The notes below the pieces were generated by a model, which saw only the letters and a list, made by a program, of their open reading frames with translations, searched no databases and was not told the origin of the DNA. A program made the position numbers and the translations under genes. From Semisulcospira habei (taxonomy: Eukaryota > Mollusca > Gastropoda > Semisulcospiridae): a stretch of 64,000 bases of DNA. Positions 21,029 through 30,794 of the stretch are shown here, in pieces (positions within the stretch are counted from its first letter, which is position 1; each line of letters opens with the position of its first letter). Location: assembly GCA_036245525.1 (NCBI GenBank), contig BTPG01000004.1, forward strand, positions 208,160,952-208,224,951, in the 5' to 3' direction.

Positions 21029-21375
21029 AACCATGTCTCCAAACACAAAATATTATCACTCCGAATATCTACACATTCACTCGCCATTTTGACCGTAATA
21101 CACTGCAAAGCTGACCGCATACCACGTACAAAAGTACACATGCACTGTCAGGACCCTGTAGTGTAAACATGATGTATCAGTGCGACGGGCAAGGTCACCA
21201 CACGCGCAGCGAGGCTCGCGTATCACCGGGTGCGCGATATAAAACACCGGACACCGCTCTAAGCGGTTTTCTGGGCTGCACGGTATACGAGACCACCAAC
21301 CAGTACAGTGGTTTGTCGGACCGAAAGGGTTAACGAAAAAGTGCTTATGTCAGCTTTGGGATGTACTACTGCCTT

Positions 21376-21471
21376 GGCCTTGTGCCCAGCGGACGCCAAA
21401 TGTCTTTGAATATCATACTTTTGTACGCACCACTGTGAGCAACACCAAAGTCCTTTCTGCACACGTTGCAT
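21376..21471 (-). pseudogene. BED-like zinc finger remnant (frameshifted)
   Basis: The minus strand has CNVCRKDFGVAHSGAY, and in the next frame YDIQRHLASAGHKAK. Together they give a C-x2-C then H-x5-H pattern like the BED-type fingers of hAT transposases. The frame break is near 21415. It supports the hAT assignment of the surrounding element. Confidence 0.45.
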
Positions 21472-21688
21472 GCATTTGTAGCAGAGGAGCCCCCTGCTAT
21501 CGCTAGTTACTACCCGCGAGTCAGACTTCAGTGTTTCAGTGCACGCTTGGCGCGCTGTGTGCGAGTATTCTTGCTGCCTTGGCTAGTCAGTGTCTAGCGG
21601 ACTACACGCCAAAGCTCAGTGACATAGTCTCTGGTTCCAGAGGCTGAGGAGCCTATAAAGCGGCCGATCTTCAGTCCACAAAAAAGGC

Positions 21689-21712
21689 CCCCCCCCCCCC
21701 CCCCCCCCCCCC
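21689..21712. repeat. Poly-C tract
   Basis: An uninterrupted run of more than 20 C. Similar tracts occur at 37178-37197, 44626-44649 and 56500-56523. Confidence 0.9.
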
Positions 21713-23765
21713 ACGTAAATTGCGTATTTTGGAGGAGCTAGTCGTATTCGCGTAAATTGAGCCGAAAATGCGTAAAATTACGAGCCAGCGCGTAAGGTAG
21801 GCACCTCTGAGTGTAAAGCAGACGACACTCGGGATACTTTGGTTTGAAGTAATCATAATAAAATTCAAGCATCAACAGTTCTGACAATTCAAGAATTGAC
21901 ATACCAATGAATACTGGCTTGTCCAGTTTAACAATCTTTTTTTTGAGTGACACTGCATACAATGATGAATGAAACTCTTTATACCCTGTGTATTGTGGCT
22001 TACCTGTAAGTTTAATTGCACCCAATTCAGTTGTGACAAGTCTCACATCTTTGCGGTGATGAGGATTTTCCATAGTCTTACCAAAACAGGAATTGTTCAT
22101 AAGCTTAAAAAAAGTCTTTGTCAAATGCAGCATTGCCGCCTCTGGCACGCAAGGTTGTGTTTTTCATTATGTAATCTTTCATAAAAGCACTCTGATCAAA
22201 TTGAATACCTATGTGAACTTTCTTTAGTACTAACCCATATCTGATGTAAAACTGCAACAAGCGATAGTGGCAAACGTAACTGAATTTGTCATTCAGATTT
22301 GGTACAAGTTTAGTGTCTTCTTTTTTCCCTGTCATACTCATTTTCTCAACAGCCAATGGATAATCATTATGGTAATCGTGTAGATGGTGTGGGTACTCCA
22401 GGTCTACTTCAAAGATCCAACCCTTCGCATCATTCCGGTCAAGATTCATAATATTGTTTGTTAACCCTGTTACATAATACTGTGACAAATCATACAGACA
22501 AAAGTTTTTTAAGGGCAATAACTCACACATCGCCCAGCCATACAAATTGTTTGCGTCCACATAGGTAATGAATGACCATGACCCTTTAAGGTCAAAGTCC
22601 GGGGCGTCCAGATATTTATTATTAGCTCTGGCATAATTGTTCGCTGCAATACTAATTCCACCCTTCAATCCGCATTCCACCATTTCACCCATCGTACGAT
22701 CAGACAACAGATCTATAAATATCTTACTGGATTTCAGAAATGCATCCCATGTCGTGCCAGGACTAGTTATGCAACACGCAGGGTCAAGACTGTAGTGTAA
22801 CAAACCCTTCTCACGTTTACCTTCAAATACGTCTGCTAGTAAGCAAACGTCAGCTTTCAAGTACTGGTTGTGATAGTCACCAATTGTCTGACACCCTAAT
22901 TTATCCCACGCATCAAGTGCGTGTTGATATTCAGAGTCAGAAATACCTTTACCATTAAGTGTAGAATAAAATTTCTCTTTTGGTGGTAGTCTCCTTTCCT
23001 CAAACACAACCCAGTGATCAATGTACTCATAGGGATACACACCTTTCTTAATTAAGTCTGGCTCAAAATATTTACTTGTTATTGGATACTCAGTCAGTCC
23101 TTCTGCCAAACTAGCAAGTGCTGAGGGCAAATGGTGCATAGAGTCATAAAATGCTAATTTGTCTAACCTAAAAGTCAAGTATTTCTCAGTTGTCTGCGCT
23201 ATACAACTTATGTTTTTGTAAGATTCGTCTACAGCCTGCATGATAATGTGCGAATCATACCCTTTGAGATTGTGAAAAAAAGATAGGCAGTTTATATGTC
23301 TTTGGATCTGTTTTTAATAACAAGTTACAATTGTTATGTGCAGCACCTCTGTAACGTCCAGTTATGTGATCATGGTCACGAACTTTATCACCTCCCAGAG
23401 GTTGTTCACAAATCCAACACGTCACAGCTGTATTAAATTTCAGTTTGTCTTCTTCTGTCATCACTAAAGGCATCTGACATGTTGTGAGATATTGTACTAC
23501 CTGACTATACAGATGTCTCATTTCTGTTAAAAACTCAGCTGCTGCATTTTCACCTCTGTAGATAACAGGTTCTGAATGCTTGACCTAACAATAATGTATC
23601 CAAAAGAACACACCACTTGGTCACTTAGTTTTATAGTCTTTGGTAATGACTCTGGAACAGGACCCTCATATGGTACAACCAGTGATTCAAAATCAGCATA
23701 CACTACAAACGGCAGCTTTTGCCGATTCCCATAGTTCTTAAAATATACTTGACTACCAGGATCTG

Positions 23766-24153
23766 ATTGATTGATTGATTGTACATTGCTTAACGTCCCG
23801 ACAGCAACAAGGCTTTCTCAGGACGTGCCTGCACTGCTTGTGAAAAAAAAAATAAACAGAACATTGAATGTATGTCGCCAGCCGGTCAAATACATTAAAT
23901 AAACCTAACACATGGGGCCTAAATAAAGCTAAGACCATTTAGCAACACACATCCAATATCAAGAGCTACAGGCAGTGCAGACAGTAGGGAGAGTTTTAAA
24001 AAGGCAAATACAGGTGAATGGACCAAGGGTAGACAGAAACACATGCCCCAGAATAGAGAGAAAAACTCACCCTGTGGGGCTGACCAGGGTGACCCTGGGA
24101 ACTAAAAAGTACCTAACCCCACCCAAGTCCCCCAGGGCAGACCCGGGTGGGGG
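23766..24153 (-). mobile_element. SINE-A copy 1 (full length, TSD)
   Basis: It is flanked by TACCAGGATCTG (23754-23765 and 24154-24165). On the plus strand it runs from a GATTGATTGATT tail through GTACATTGCTTAACGTCCCG, a poly-A run and CCACCCTGTGGGGCTGACC to the head GCAGACCCGGGTGGGG. The tail defines the 3' end, so the element reads on the minus strand. The GC-rich head folds into hairpins (CCAGGGTCACCCTGG is a palindrome). No convincing tRNA A and B boxes were found, so SINE is a working label. Confidence 0.88.
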
Positions 24154-24329
24154 TACCAGGATCTGGGTACTTAAGTACTGTTTGTATGTCATCAGCTGAC
24201 CTACAGTGCAGGACGTGTTTATGTGCCACTGCAATAGAGGAGAATCTTTGTAAACATCTCTTACACACTTCCTGTTTGCCATTGTGTTTTGTTGTATGCC
24301 CATGAATTAGTCGTGACATATTTCTGATA

Positions 24330-24634
24330 TTGATTGTACATTGCTTAACGTCCCGACAGCAACAAGGCTTTCTCAGGACGTGCCTGCACTGCTTGTGAAA
24401 AAAAAAACTAAACAGAAAATTGAATGTATGTCGCCAGCCGGTCAAATACGTTAAATAAACCTACAACATGGGGTCTAAATAAAACTAAGATCATTTAGCA
24501 ACACACATCCAACATCAAGAGCTACAGGCAGTGCAGACAGTTGGGAGAGTTTTAAAAAGACAAATACAGGTGAATGGACCAAGGGTAGACAGAAACACAT
24601 GCCCCAGAATAGAAAGGAAACCCACCCTGTGGGG
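24330..24634 (-). mobile_element. SINE-A copy 2 (5' truncated, TSD)
   Basis: It is flanked by ATATTTCTGATA (24318-24329 and 24635-24646). It lacks the last ~80 bp of the head, stopping at CCACCCTGTGGGG. It interrupts the polymerase gene between the NFHYTIIRN and MSRLIHG codons. Confidence 0.88.
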
Positions 24635-25242
24635 ATATTTCTGATAATTGTGTAGTGGAAGTTATTGTCAACACCGATTAGCAACATGTCAACATGTTTA
24701 TCTTCTGGCTGTCCGTAGGTTGGAGCAAGTGGTGATACTCCAATAGGTTGTAACTTGTCAACAGACTCATTACACACAAACACAGTTACAGATATACCAG
24801 GATTTAGTTTTTCAAACAAATCTATGTCTTCTATTTTAACAGGAAAATCTATACCACTGAAGTTGAGTTCGTTTACAAATTTGATGTAGTTAGATACACG
24901 TTCAGATTTTGATTTTATAAAGTGTAGTTTAGCAAGCACACACCACATAAAACAATAGTTGTCATTGTTCTGTATATTGACGACAGCCTTTTTGTTTGCA
25001 ACCTCTGTTGGCAGTGGTAACCATGATTTACCTAATATAGGATGATAACTTGACTGTTTTAATTGTAGTTCATGCACATGACCTTCGTGCCAACCAGACC
25101 CCTTCATTTTTGCACTGTCAATTGCCTGGAGGAAGTCAGGTAATAGTCTGTCTCTAAACACGTTTTCTAATTCTCTTCTTGTGGTAACTGTGTGTTGTCT
25201 TGTTGAGATACACGATACAATCACTTCACCGTCTACTCTAGT

Positions 25243-25911
25243 TGGTTGTACCTTGCTTAACGTCCCGACAGCAACAAGACTTTCTCAGGACGTGCCTGCA
25301 CCGCTTGTGAAAAAAAAAAAACCAGAATATTGAATGTATGTCGCCAGCCAGTCCGATACGCTAAATAAACCTAAGACCATTTAGCAACACACATCCAATA
25401 TCAAGTGCTACAGGCAGCGCAGACAGTAGGGAGAGTTTAAAACAGGAAAATACAGGTGAATGGACCAAGGGTAGACAGAAACACATGCCCCAGAATAGAG
25501 GGGAAAACCCACCCTGTGGGGCTGACCAGGGTGATTGATTGTACATTGCTTAACGTCCCGACAGCAACAAGGCTTTCTCAGGACGTGCCTGCACTGCTTT
25601 TGAAAAAAAAATTAAACAGAACATTGAATGTATGTCGCCAGCCGGTCAAATACGTTAAATAAACCTAACACATAGGGCCTAAATAAAGCTAAGACCATTT
25701 AGCACCACACATCCAATATCAAGAGCTACAGGCAGTGCAGACAGTAGGGAGAGTTTTTAAAAGGCAAATACAGGTGAATGGACAAAGGGTAGACAGAAAC
25801 ACATGCCCCAGAGAGAAAAAAACCCACCCTGTGGGGCTGACCAGGGTGACCCTGGGAACTAAACAGTAGTTAACCCCACCCAAGTCCCCCAGGGCAGACC
25901 CGGGTGGGGGT
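25243..25911 (-). mobile_element. SINE-A head-to-tail dimer (copies 3 and 4)
   Basis: One outer duplication, GTCTACTCTAG (25232-25242 and 25912-25922), brackets two copies. Copy 3 (25243-25533) stops at GGCTGACCAGGGTGA and is joined directly to the TTGATTG tail of a complete copy 4 (25534-25911). The missing head of copy 3 is not found on the other side, so this is not simple nesting. Confidence 0.85.
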
Positions 25912-26427
25912 GTCTACTCTAGTAAATTCTATTTTCGCAACAATCTGAATCTTAACACTGCCTGTAAGAAGATTATCATGTATGACAGAAAAAGAGTTTT
26001 CTATTGATTCATAGACATTGTTACTATTAGATATAGGCAAGTCTGTTGTGTGAAACACGTTTCTTAAGCCTGATGAGCCAGGGTTTGACGAGCCAGGGCT
26101 TTGAGAATTGTCCGTCATTTTTATTTGTCCAACAAAATAATAAATAAAAAATATTAACGCTGACTATGTTGGCGCTGCATGTGTAATACCACTTTATTAA
26201 CTGTAACACTGTTAATATAAACATTTAGTTTGCGTAGTTGTTTAAATATGCTATAACAAAGTTCCTCTAACCAGAGCAAGCGGTCATTATCATTAACTTT
26301 GAAAGTAGGCGTCTTTAAATCAATTGTCATGCGCTCCACATTTAGAAGCTTATCAACATAATCCAAAGTCACACTATATGTCGCATATATTTCCGATGGT
26401 GCTGAAAGGCTTATGTAAGTCTGTTTG
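25502..26427. repeat. 926-bp tandem duplication, unit 1
   Basis: The unit runs from GAAAACCCACCCTG inside SINE-A copy 3, through copy 4 and the first ~69 polymerase codons, into the 3' part of the next upstream gene (ending GTCTGTTTGGG). It is followed immediately by a second unit that looks identical by eye. Confidence 0.9.
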
Positions 26428-26438
26428 GGAAAACCCAC
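26160..26438 (-). pseudogene. Duplicated 3' part of the 119-aa Polinton gene
   Basis: This repeats the last ~85 codons of the gene at 27080-27439 (KQTYISLSAPSEIYATYSV to NKVVLHMQRQHSQR) without its start. It is a product of the 926-bp duplication. Confidence 0.85.
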
Positions 26439-27353
26439 CCTGTGGGGCTGACCAGGGTGATTGATTGTACATTGCTTAACGTCCCGACAGCAACAAGGCT
26501 TTCTCAGGACGTGCCTGCACTGCTTTTGAAAAAAAAATTAAACAGAACATTGAATGTATGTCGCCAGCCGGTCAAATACGTTAAATAAACCTAACACATA
26601 GGGCCTAAATAAAGCTAAGACCATTTAGCACCACACATCCAATATCAAGAGCTACAGGCAGTGCAGACAGTAGGGAGAGTTTTTAAAAGGCAAATACAGG
26701 TGAATGGACAAAGGGTAGACAGAAACACATGCCCCAGAGAGAAAAAAACCCACCCTGTGGGGCTGACCAGGGTGACCCTGGGAACTAAACAGTAGTTAAC
26801 CCCACCCAAGTCCCCCAGGGCAGACCCGGGTGGGGGTGTCTACTCTAGTAAATTCTATTTTCGCAACAATCTGAATCTTAACACTGCCTGTAAGAAGATT
26901 ATCATGTATGACAGAAAAAGAGTTTTCTATTGATTCATAGACATTGTTACTATTAGATATAGGCAAGTCTGTTGTGTGAAACACGTTTCTTAAGCCTGAT
27001 GAGCCAGGGTTTGACGAGCCAGGGCTTTGAGAATTGTCCGTCATTTTTATTTGTCCAACAAAATAATAAATAAAAAATATTAACGCTGACTATGTTGGCG
27101 CTGCATGTGTAATACCACTTTATTAACTGTAACACTGTTAATATAAACATTTAGTTTGCGTAGTTGTTTAAATATGCTATAACAAAGTTCCTCTAACCAG
27201 AGCAAGCGGTCATTATCATTAACTTTGAAAGTAGGCGTCTTTAAATCAATTGTCATGCGCTCCACATTTAGAAGCTTATCAACATAATCCAAAGTCACAC
27301 TATATGTCGCATATATTTCCGATGGTGCTGAAAGGCTTATGTAAGTCTGTTTG
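26428..27353. repeat. 926-bp tandem duplication, unit 2
   Basis: The offset from unit 1 is exactly 926 bp. All open frames inside have identical translations. It contains a second SINE-A copy (26460-26837) and a second polymerase start (27044). The absence of visible divergence implies a very recent event or an assembly artefact. Confidence 0.9.
26796..27044 (-). pseudogene. Duplicated 5' end of the polymerase gene
   Basis: A copy of the first polymerase codons (MTDNSQSPGSSNPGSSG to KIEFTRVD) that runs into SINE-A sequence. It arises from the tandem duplication and is cut off from the rest of the polymerase by unit 1. Confidence 0.85.
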
Positions 27354-27439
27354 GGTGATGTTATTAAGTCAGTAAAGTGCATAACATCTTTGAAGCAGTG
27401 TGTGAGATCAAGCACTTGCATGATTTGTTCGTCTGTCAT
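27080..27439 (-). CDS. Polinton hypothetical protein, 119 aa
   Basis: ATG at 27439 (MTDEQIMQVLDLTHC) follows an AAAA-rich leader, as for neighbouring element genes. The protein has KQTYISLSAPSEIYATYSV, LDYVDKLLNVERMTIDLKTP and a C-terminal RKLNVYINSVTVNKVVLHMQ. There is no membrane segment and no motif I can name. It lies between the ATPase (upstream) and polymerase (downstream) genes on the same strand. The open frame is intact, but its 3' portion is also present in the duplicated unit. Confidence 0.6.
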   Translation of the reverse strand: MTDEQIMQVLDLTHCFKDVMHFTDLITSPKQTYISLSAPSEIYATYSVTLDYVDKLLNVERMTIDLKTPTFKVNDNDRLLWLEELCYSIFKQLRKLNVYINSVTVNKVVLHMQRQHSQR

Positions 27440-27465
27440 TTTTATTGGGCAAACAAAAGAATAAA

Positions 27466-28720
27466 TTAATTTACTAACCCATACCAAGTGGGCTGATCTG
27501 TCTTTAAAATAAGCTTTAGATGCTTAGTTGATTTCAGTTTATTTTTTACATCATCCCGTTCATGCTTATTTGGTATCACATCATTTTCTCTGAGACAATC
27601 TTCAATTGATTGATTGATTGTACATTGTTTAACGTCCCGACAGCAACAAGGCTTTCTCAGGACGTGCCTGCACTGCTTGTGAAAAAAAAAAAAAAAAAAA
27701 AAAACTAAACAGAACATTGAATGTATGTCGCCAGCCGGTCAAATACATTAAATAAACCTAACACATGGGGCCTAAATAAATCTAAGACCATTTAGCAACA
27801 CACATCCAATATCAAGAGCTACAGGCAGTGCAGACAGTAGGGAGAGTTTTTAAAAGGCAAATACAGGTGAATGGATTGACTGATTGATTGATTGATTGTA
27901 CATTGCTTAACGTCCCGACAGCAACAAGGCTTTCTCAGGACGTGCCTGCACTGCTTGTGAAAAAAATAAATAAACAGAACATTGAATGTATGTCGCCAGC
28001 CGGTCAAACACGTTAAATAAACCTAACACATGGGGCCTAAATAAAGCTAAGACCATTTAGCAACACACATCCAATATCAAGAGCTACAGGCAGTGCAGAC
28101 AGTAGGGAGAGTTTTAAAAAGGCAAATACAGGTGAATGGACAAAGGGTAGACAGAAACACATGCCCCAGAATAGAGAGAAAAACCCACCCTGTGGGGCTG
28201 ACCAGGGTGACCCTGGGAACTAAAAAATACCTAACCCCACCCAAGTCCCCCAGGGCAGACCCGGGTGGGGGACAGGTGAATGGACAAAGGGTAGACAGAA
28301 ACACATGCCCCAGAATAGAGAGAAAAACCCACCCTGCGGGGCTGACCATGGTGACCCTGGGAACTAAAACATACCTAACCCCACCCAAGTCCCCCAGGGC
28401 AGACCCGGGTGGGGGGAGACAATCTTCAAAGCTGTCACGATCCTTACAGTAAAACAAACAGATAAACTTTAACTGTAAAACTACTGCAGGTAGTCATTCA
28501 GTTTTTTCTCAGGGTCGACTAAGTAAATGTTGCTGTCAGTCCAAATGAATAAACGGTTATGATAAGCTTTATTATGTTTGATAGTAGGACAGAATATTAC
28601 AATGTTTTTGAAATGATGTATGTATCTTGTTTGTAAGAGGTTAAGTTCAAATTCAGTTTTACCACACTCTGTGGCACCACAAAACGAACCACAGTGTGGG
28701 TCGAGTGTCATCAAGTTCAT
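27466..28720 (-). pseudogene. Polinton packaging ATPase (internally deleted, SINE-interrupted)
   Basis: ATG at 28720 is followed by PHCGSFCGATECGKTEF, a Walker A (P-loop) of the FtsK/HerA packaging ATPases, and NIVIFCPTIKHNKAY. The frame stops at 28481. It resumes in another frame with FICLFYCKDRDSFEDC, and after the SINE cluster with RENDVIPNKHERDDVK and LILKTDQPTWYG, ending at 27466. No Walker B segment is found between the two parts, so the middle of the gene is deleted. The enzyme normally pumps genome DNA into the capsid. It starts 20 bp downstream of the capsid gene stop. Confidence 0.82.
27606..28415 (-). mobile_element. SINE-A copy 6 with copy 7 nested inside
   Basis: The outer duplication GAGACAATCTTCAA (27592-27605 and 28416-28429) marks copy 6. 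Copy 6 is split by copy 7 (27875-28271), which has its own duplication ACAGGTGAATGG (27863-27874 and 28272-28283) made from copy 6 sequence. This shows one copy inserted into another of the same family in the same orientation. Copy 6 has an unusually long poly-A run (27682-27703). Confidence 0.9.
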
Positions 28721-29684
28721 TTTAATACACAATATAATTTTAATATATGTGTCCACTTAGTCTGCACTCTTGTATGTTCAGTTGTGCGTCATAAATCAGA
28801 TACAAATATATATTTATTGCTGCAGCGGTTTCAACCTTTTTTTGTATCTGAATTGTTATTCCATCACTGCCGTTCGCAACAGTTCGACCTGACCCATGAA
28901 GATAATCATCATCTGTACTACGAAGGTCTAACCAAAGAGCATACTTATTTGTAAGGTATTGACCAATCCTTACGTCATACAGATGTAAATCTTTGCACGC
29001 AATGTTTGCAGGTTTATCTCTAATCCTTCCACCCGCAAAATACTTTGTGATCTCAGCGTAGTGTTGATAAGGTAACAAACCTGATGCATACACTTGATTT
29101 GGGCGGCCTTCGATTGTACAAGACAAATGTGTAATCTTTGGATTGTAGAATTTTTCTGAATCCCTTTTGTATGGAGCCGCTGGTTCAACAAACAACATGA
29201 GTATACCTTTCAGTGATCTGGCAGGTGTGTTCAAGTTTATGCTCCACATTGGGTCACTCTTGTCTTTATGCATTAAACTGTGTCTAATCACACGGTCATA
29301 ATAAATTGGAAGTTTTGTCTGGTACTGATTTTGTATGAGTCTGGCTAGTTCAGTGTGTGTGACAATATCATATTCCAAGGAAATGTAAGAGATCTTATAT
29401 GTCGCATTGAGATCAGATGTCTGATGATTTAATAATTTTGGAGTAGTCATTGAAAGTTAGTTCAAAACTCAGACGGTCATTCAGTGCTCCTTGGTAATAA
29501 GGCAAATGAGCTGTTAGGATTTCAAACTCAAGTGGAATGTAAGACCTGGTTCCGTATGTTTCAGCCATAATAACTTCCTTGGCCACCCTAGTAGTTACTT
29601 TATCTCCGGCATCGATTCGAAGTTTACCAACATTATCAGACTGTATGCCTTGGTAAATACGATCTTCTCGTTCTTCTCTTGTGA

Positions 29685-30327
29685 TTGATTGATTGATTGT
29701 ACATTGCTTAACGTCCCGACAGCAACAAGGCTTTCTCAGGACGTGCCTGCACTGCTTGTGAAAAAAAAAATAAACAGAACATTGAATGTATGTCGCCAGC
29801 CGGTCAAATACGTTAAATAAACCTAACACATGGGACTAAATAAAGCTAAGACCATTTAGCAACACACATCCAATATCAAGAGCTACAGGCAGTGCAGACA
29901 GTAGGGAGAGTTTTTAAAAGGCAAATACAGGTGAATGGGTTGATTGATTGATTGTACATTGCTTAACGTCCCGACAGCAACAAGGCTTTCTCAGGACGTG
30001 CCTGCACTGCTTGTGAAAAAAAAAACTAAACAGAACATTGAATGTATGTCGCCAGCCGGTCAAATACGTTAAATAAACCTAACACATGGGACCTAAATAA
30101 AGCTAAGACCATTTAGCAACACACATCCAATATCAAGAGCTACAGGCAGTGCAGACAGTAGGGAGAGTTTTAAAAAGGCAAATACAGGTGAATGGACAAA
30201 GGGTAGACAGAAACACATGCCCCAGAATAGAGAGAAAAACCCACCCTGTGGGGCTGACCAGGGTGACCCTGGGAACTAAAAAATACCTAACCCCACCCAA
30301 GTCCCCCAGGGCAGACCCGGGTGGGGG
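29685..30327 (-). mobile_element. SINE-A head-to-tail dimer (copies 8 and 9) in the capsid gene
   Basis: One outer duplication, TCTTCTCTTGTGA (29672-29684 and 30328-30340), surrounds two copies. Copy 8 (29685 to about 29938) stops at ACAGGTGAATGG and is joined to the GTTGATTGATTG tail of complete copy 9. As at 25243-25911, the truncated partner's head is absent. Confidence 0.87.
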
Positions 30328-30482
30328 TCTTCTCTTGTGAGCCACAAATCTTTGTAACAGTAAAACACATCGGAATGGTCAAGACTAAACACTTCCTGTC
30401 CTTCAAGTTTTACTTTAATAGTTCTAATAATTGCTCTGCCAAGATTGTTAACTAGTGTTCTGTTTACATCTGCGTCTGATGG

Positions 30483-30538
30483 TTGGTTAGTTATTTGGGT
30501 TTAACGCCGAGCAGGCGACTAAGGCCATCTCACGGCGA
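30483..30538 (-). mobile_element. 56-bp SINE 3'-end fragment with 10-bp TSD in the capsid gene
   Basis: It is flanked by CGTCTGATGG (30473-30482 and 30539-30548). The insert TTGGTTAGTTATTTGGGTTT..GCCGAGCAGGCGACTAAGG is the reverse of the 20284-20327 insert. Removing it and one duplication restores continuity of the flanking capsid codons. Confidence 0.85.
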
Positions 30539-30794
30539 CGTCTGATGGTAGTTCGATATTAAATGCAAGACATGCAGTGCCAGGAACAATAGCGTCACTG
30601 GGACCTAAATTTGGAAACTTGACTGCAAGTGTTTGGTTCTGGTCTATGGTACTTGGATTGTTTGTAATGACGATTGATTGTCTAATGCCCTTAACACCAA
30701 TAGGCTCACGTAGTTTTCTGTATGGGTCTAACTTTGATCCGTAAGACTGTGTCATTTTTATTATGCACAATAAAAATATTAAATTAATAAAACA

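Larger units (their letters stand above)
19810..21809. mobile_element. hAT-like DNA transposon remnant inside the polymerase gene (2.0 kb)
   Basis: The termini CAGAGATGCCTACC (19810-19823) and GGTAGGCACCTCTG (21796-21809) are 14-bp inverted repeats with one mismatch. The polymerase coding sequence stops and resumes precisely outside them. CAGAGG-type ends and a BED-like finger inside suggest the hAT superfamily. A clean 8-bp target duplication is not visible (flanks TTTACACT and TACTGACA on the minus strand), so the superfamily is tentative. The element contains a repeat B copy and a long C tract. Confidence 0.7.
19248..26118 (-). pseudogene. Polinton protein-primed DNA polymerase B (broken by insertions and frameshifts)
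   Basis: The start MTDNSQSPG is at 26118. The N-terminal region includes NNDNYCFMWCVLAKLHF and a zinc-like CKRCLQRF..HKHVLHC (24400). An endonuclease-VII-like block CWICEQPL..RDHDHITGRYRGAAHNNC lies at 23440-23310, then the exonuclease region (YDSMHHLPSALASL) at 23140. Polymerase blocks are YVDANNLYGWAM (22560), NNSCFGKTMENPHHRKD (22080) and, beyond the hAT-like insertion, CTDTDSMIIDV (19790). The C-terminus is at 19490-19248. Interruptions are SINE-like copies at 25243-25911, 24330-24634 and 23766-24153, the 2.0 kb element at 19810-21809, and frameshifts near 23580, 23270 and 22120. The protein would replicate the element DNA by terminal-protein priming. This copy cannot. Confidence 0.92.
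28740..30755 (-). pseudogene. Polinton major capsid protein (interrupted by SINEs, frameshifted)
   Basis: ATG at 30755 (MTQSYGSKLDPYRKLREP) starts the N-terminal part, with SIVITNNPSTIDQNQTLAVK and FPNLGPSDAIVPGTACLAF. It is cut by a 56-bp SINE fragment (30483-30538) and a SINE-A dimer (29685-30327). The coding sequence then continues (VPLEFEIL-like region, LPYYQGALNDRLSFELTFND), shifts frame near 29430, and runs to 28740 with YDRVIRHSLMHKD, WSINLNTPARSLKGILMLF, FYNPKITHLSCTIEG and YALWLDLRSTDDDYLHGSGR. These blocks identify the double-jelly-roll capsid protein of Polintons and adintoviruses. It would form the icosahedral shell but is disrupted here. Confidence 0.88.

Noticed and set aside
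28077..28457. Recurrent open frames with ALGDLGGVRYFLVPRVTL and FLSILGHVFLSTLCPF, and the plus-strand counterparts
   Set aside because: They occur only inside SINE-A copies and in both strands. They are translations of a high-copy repeat, not conserved genes.
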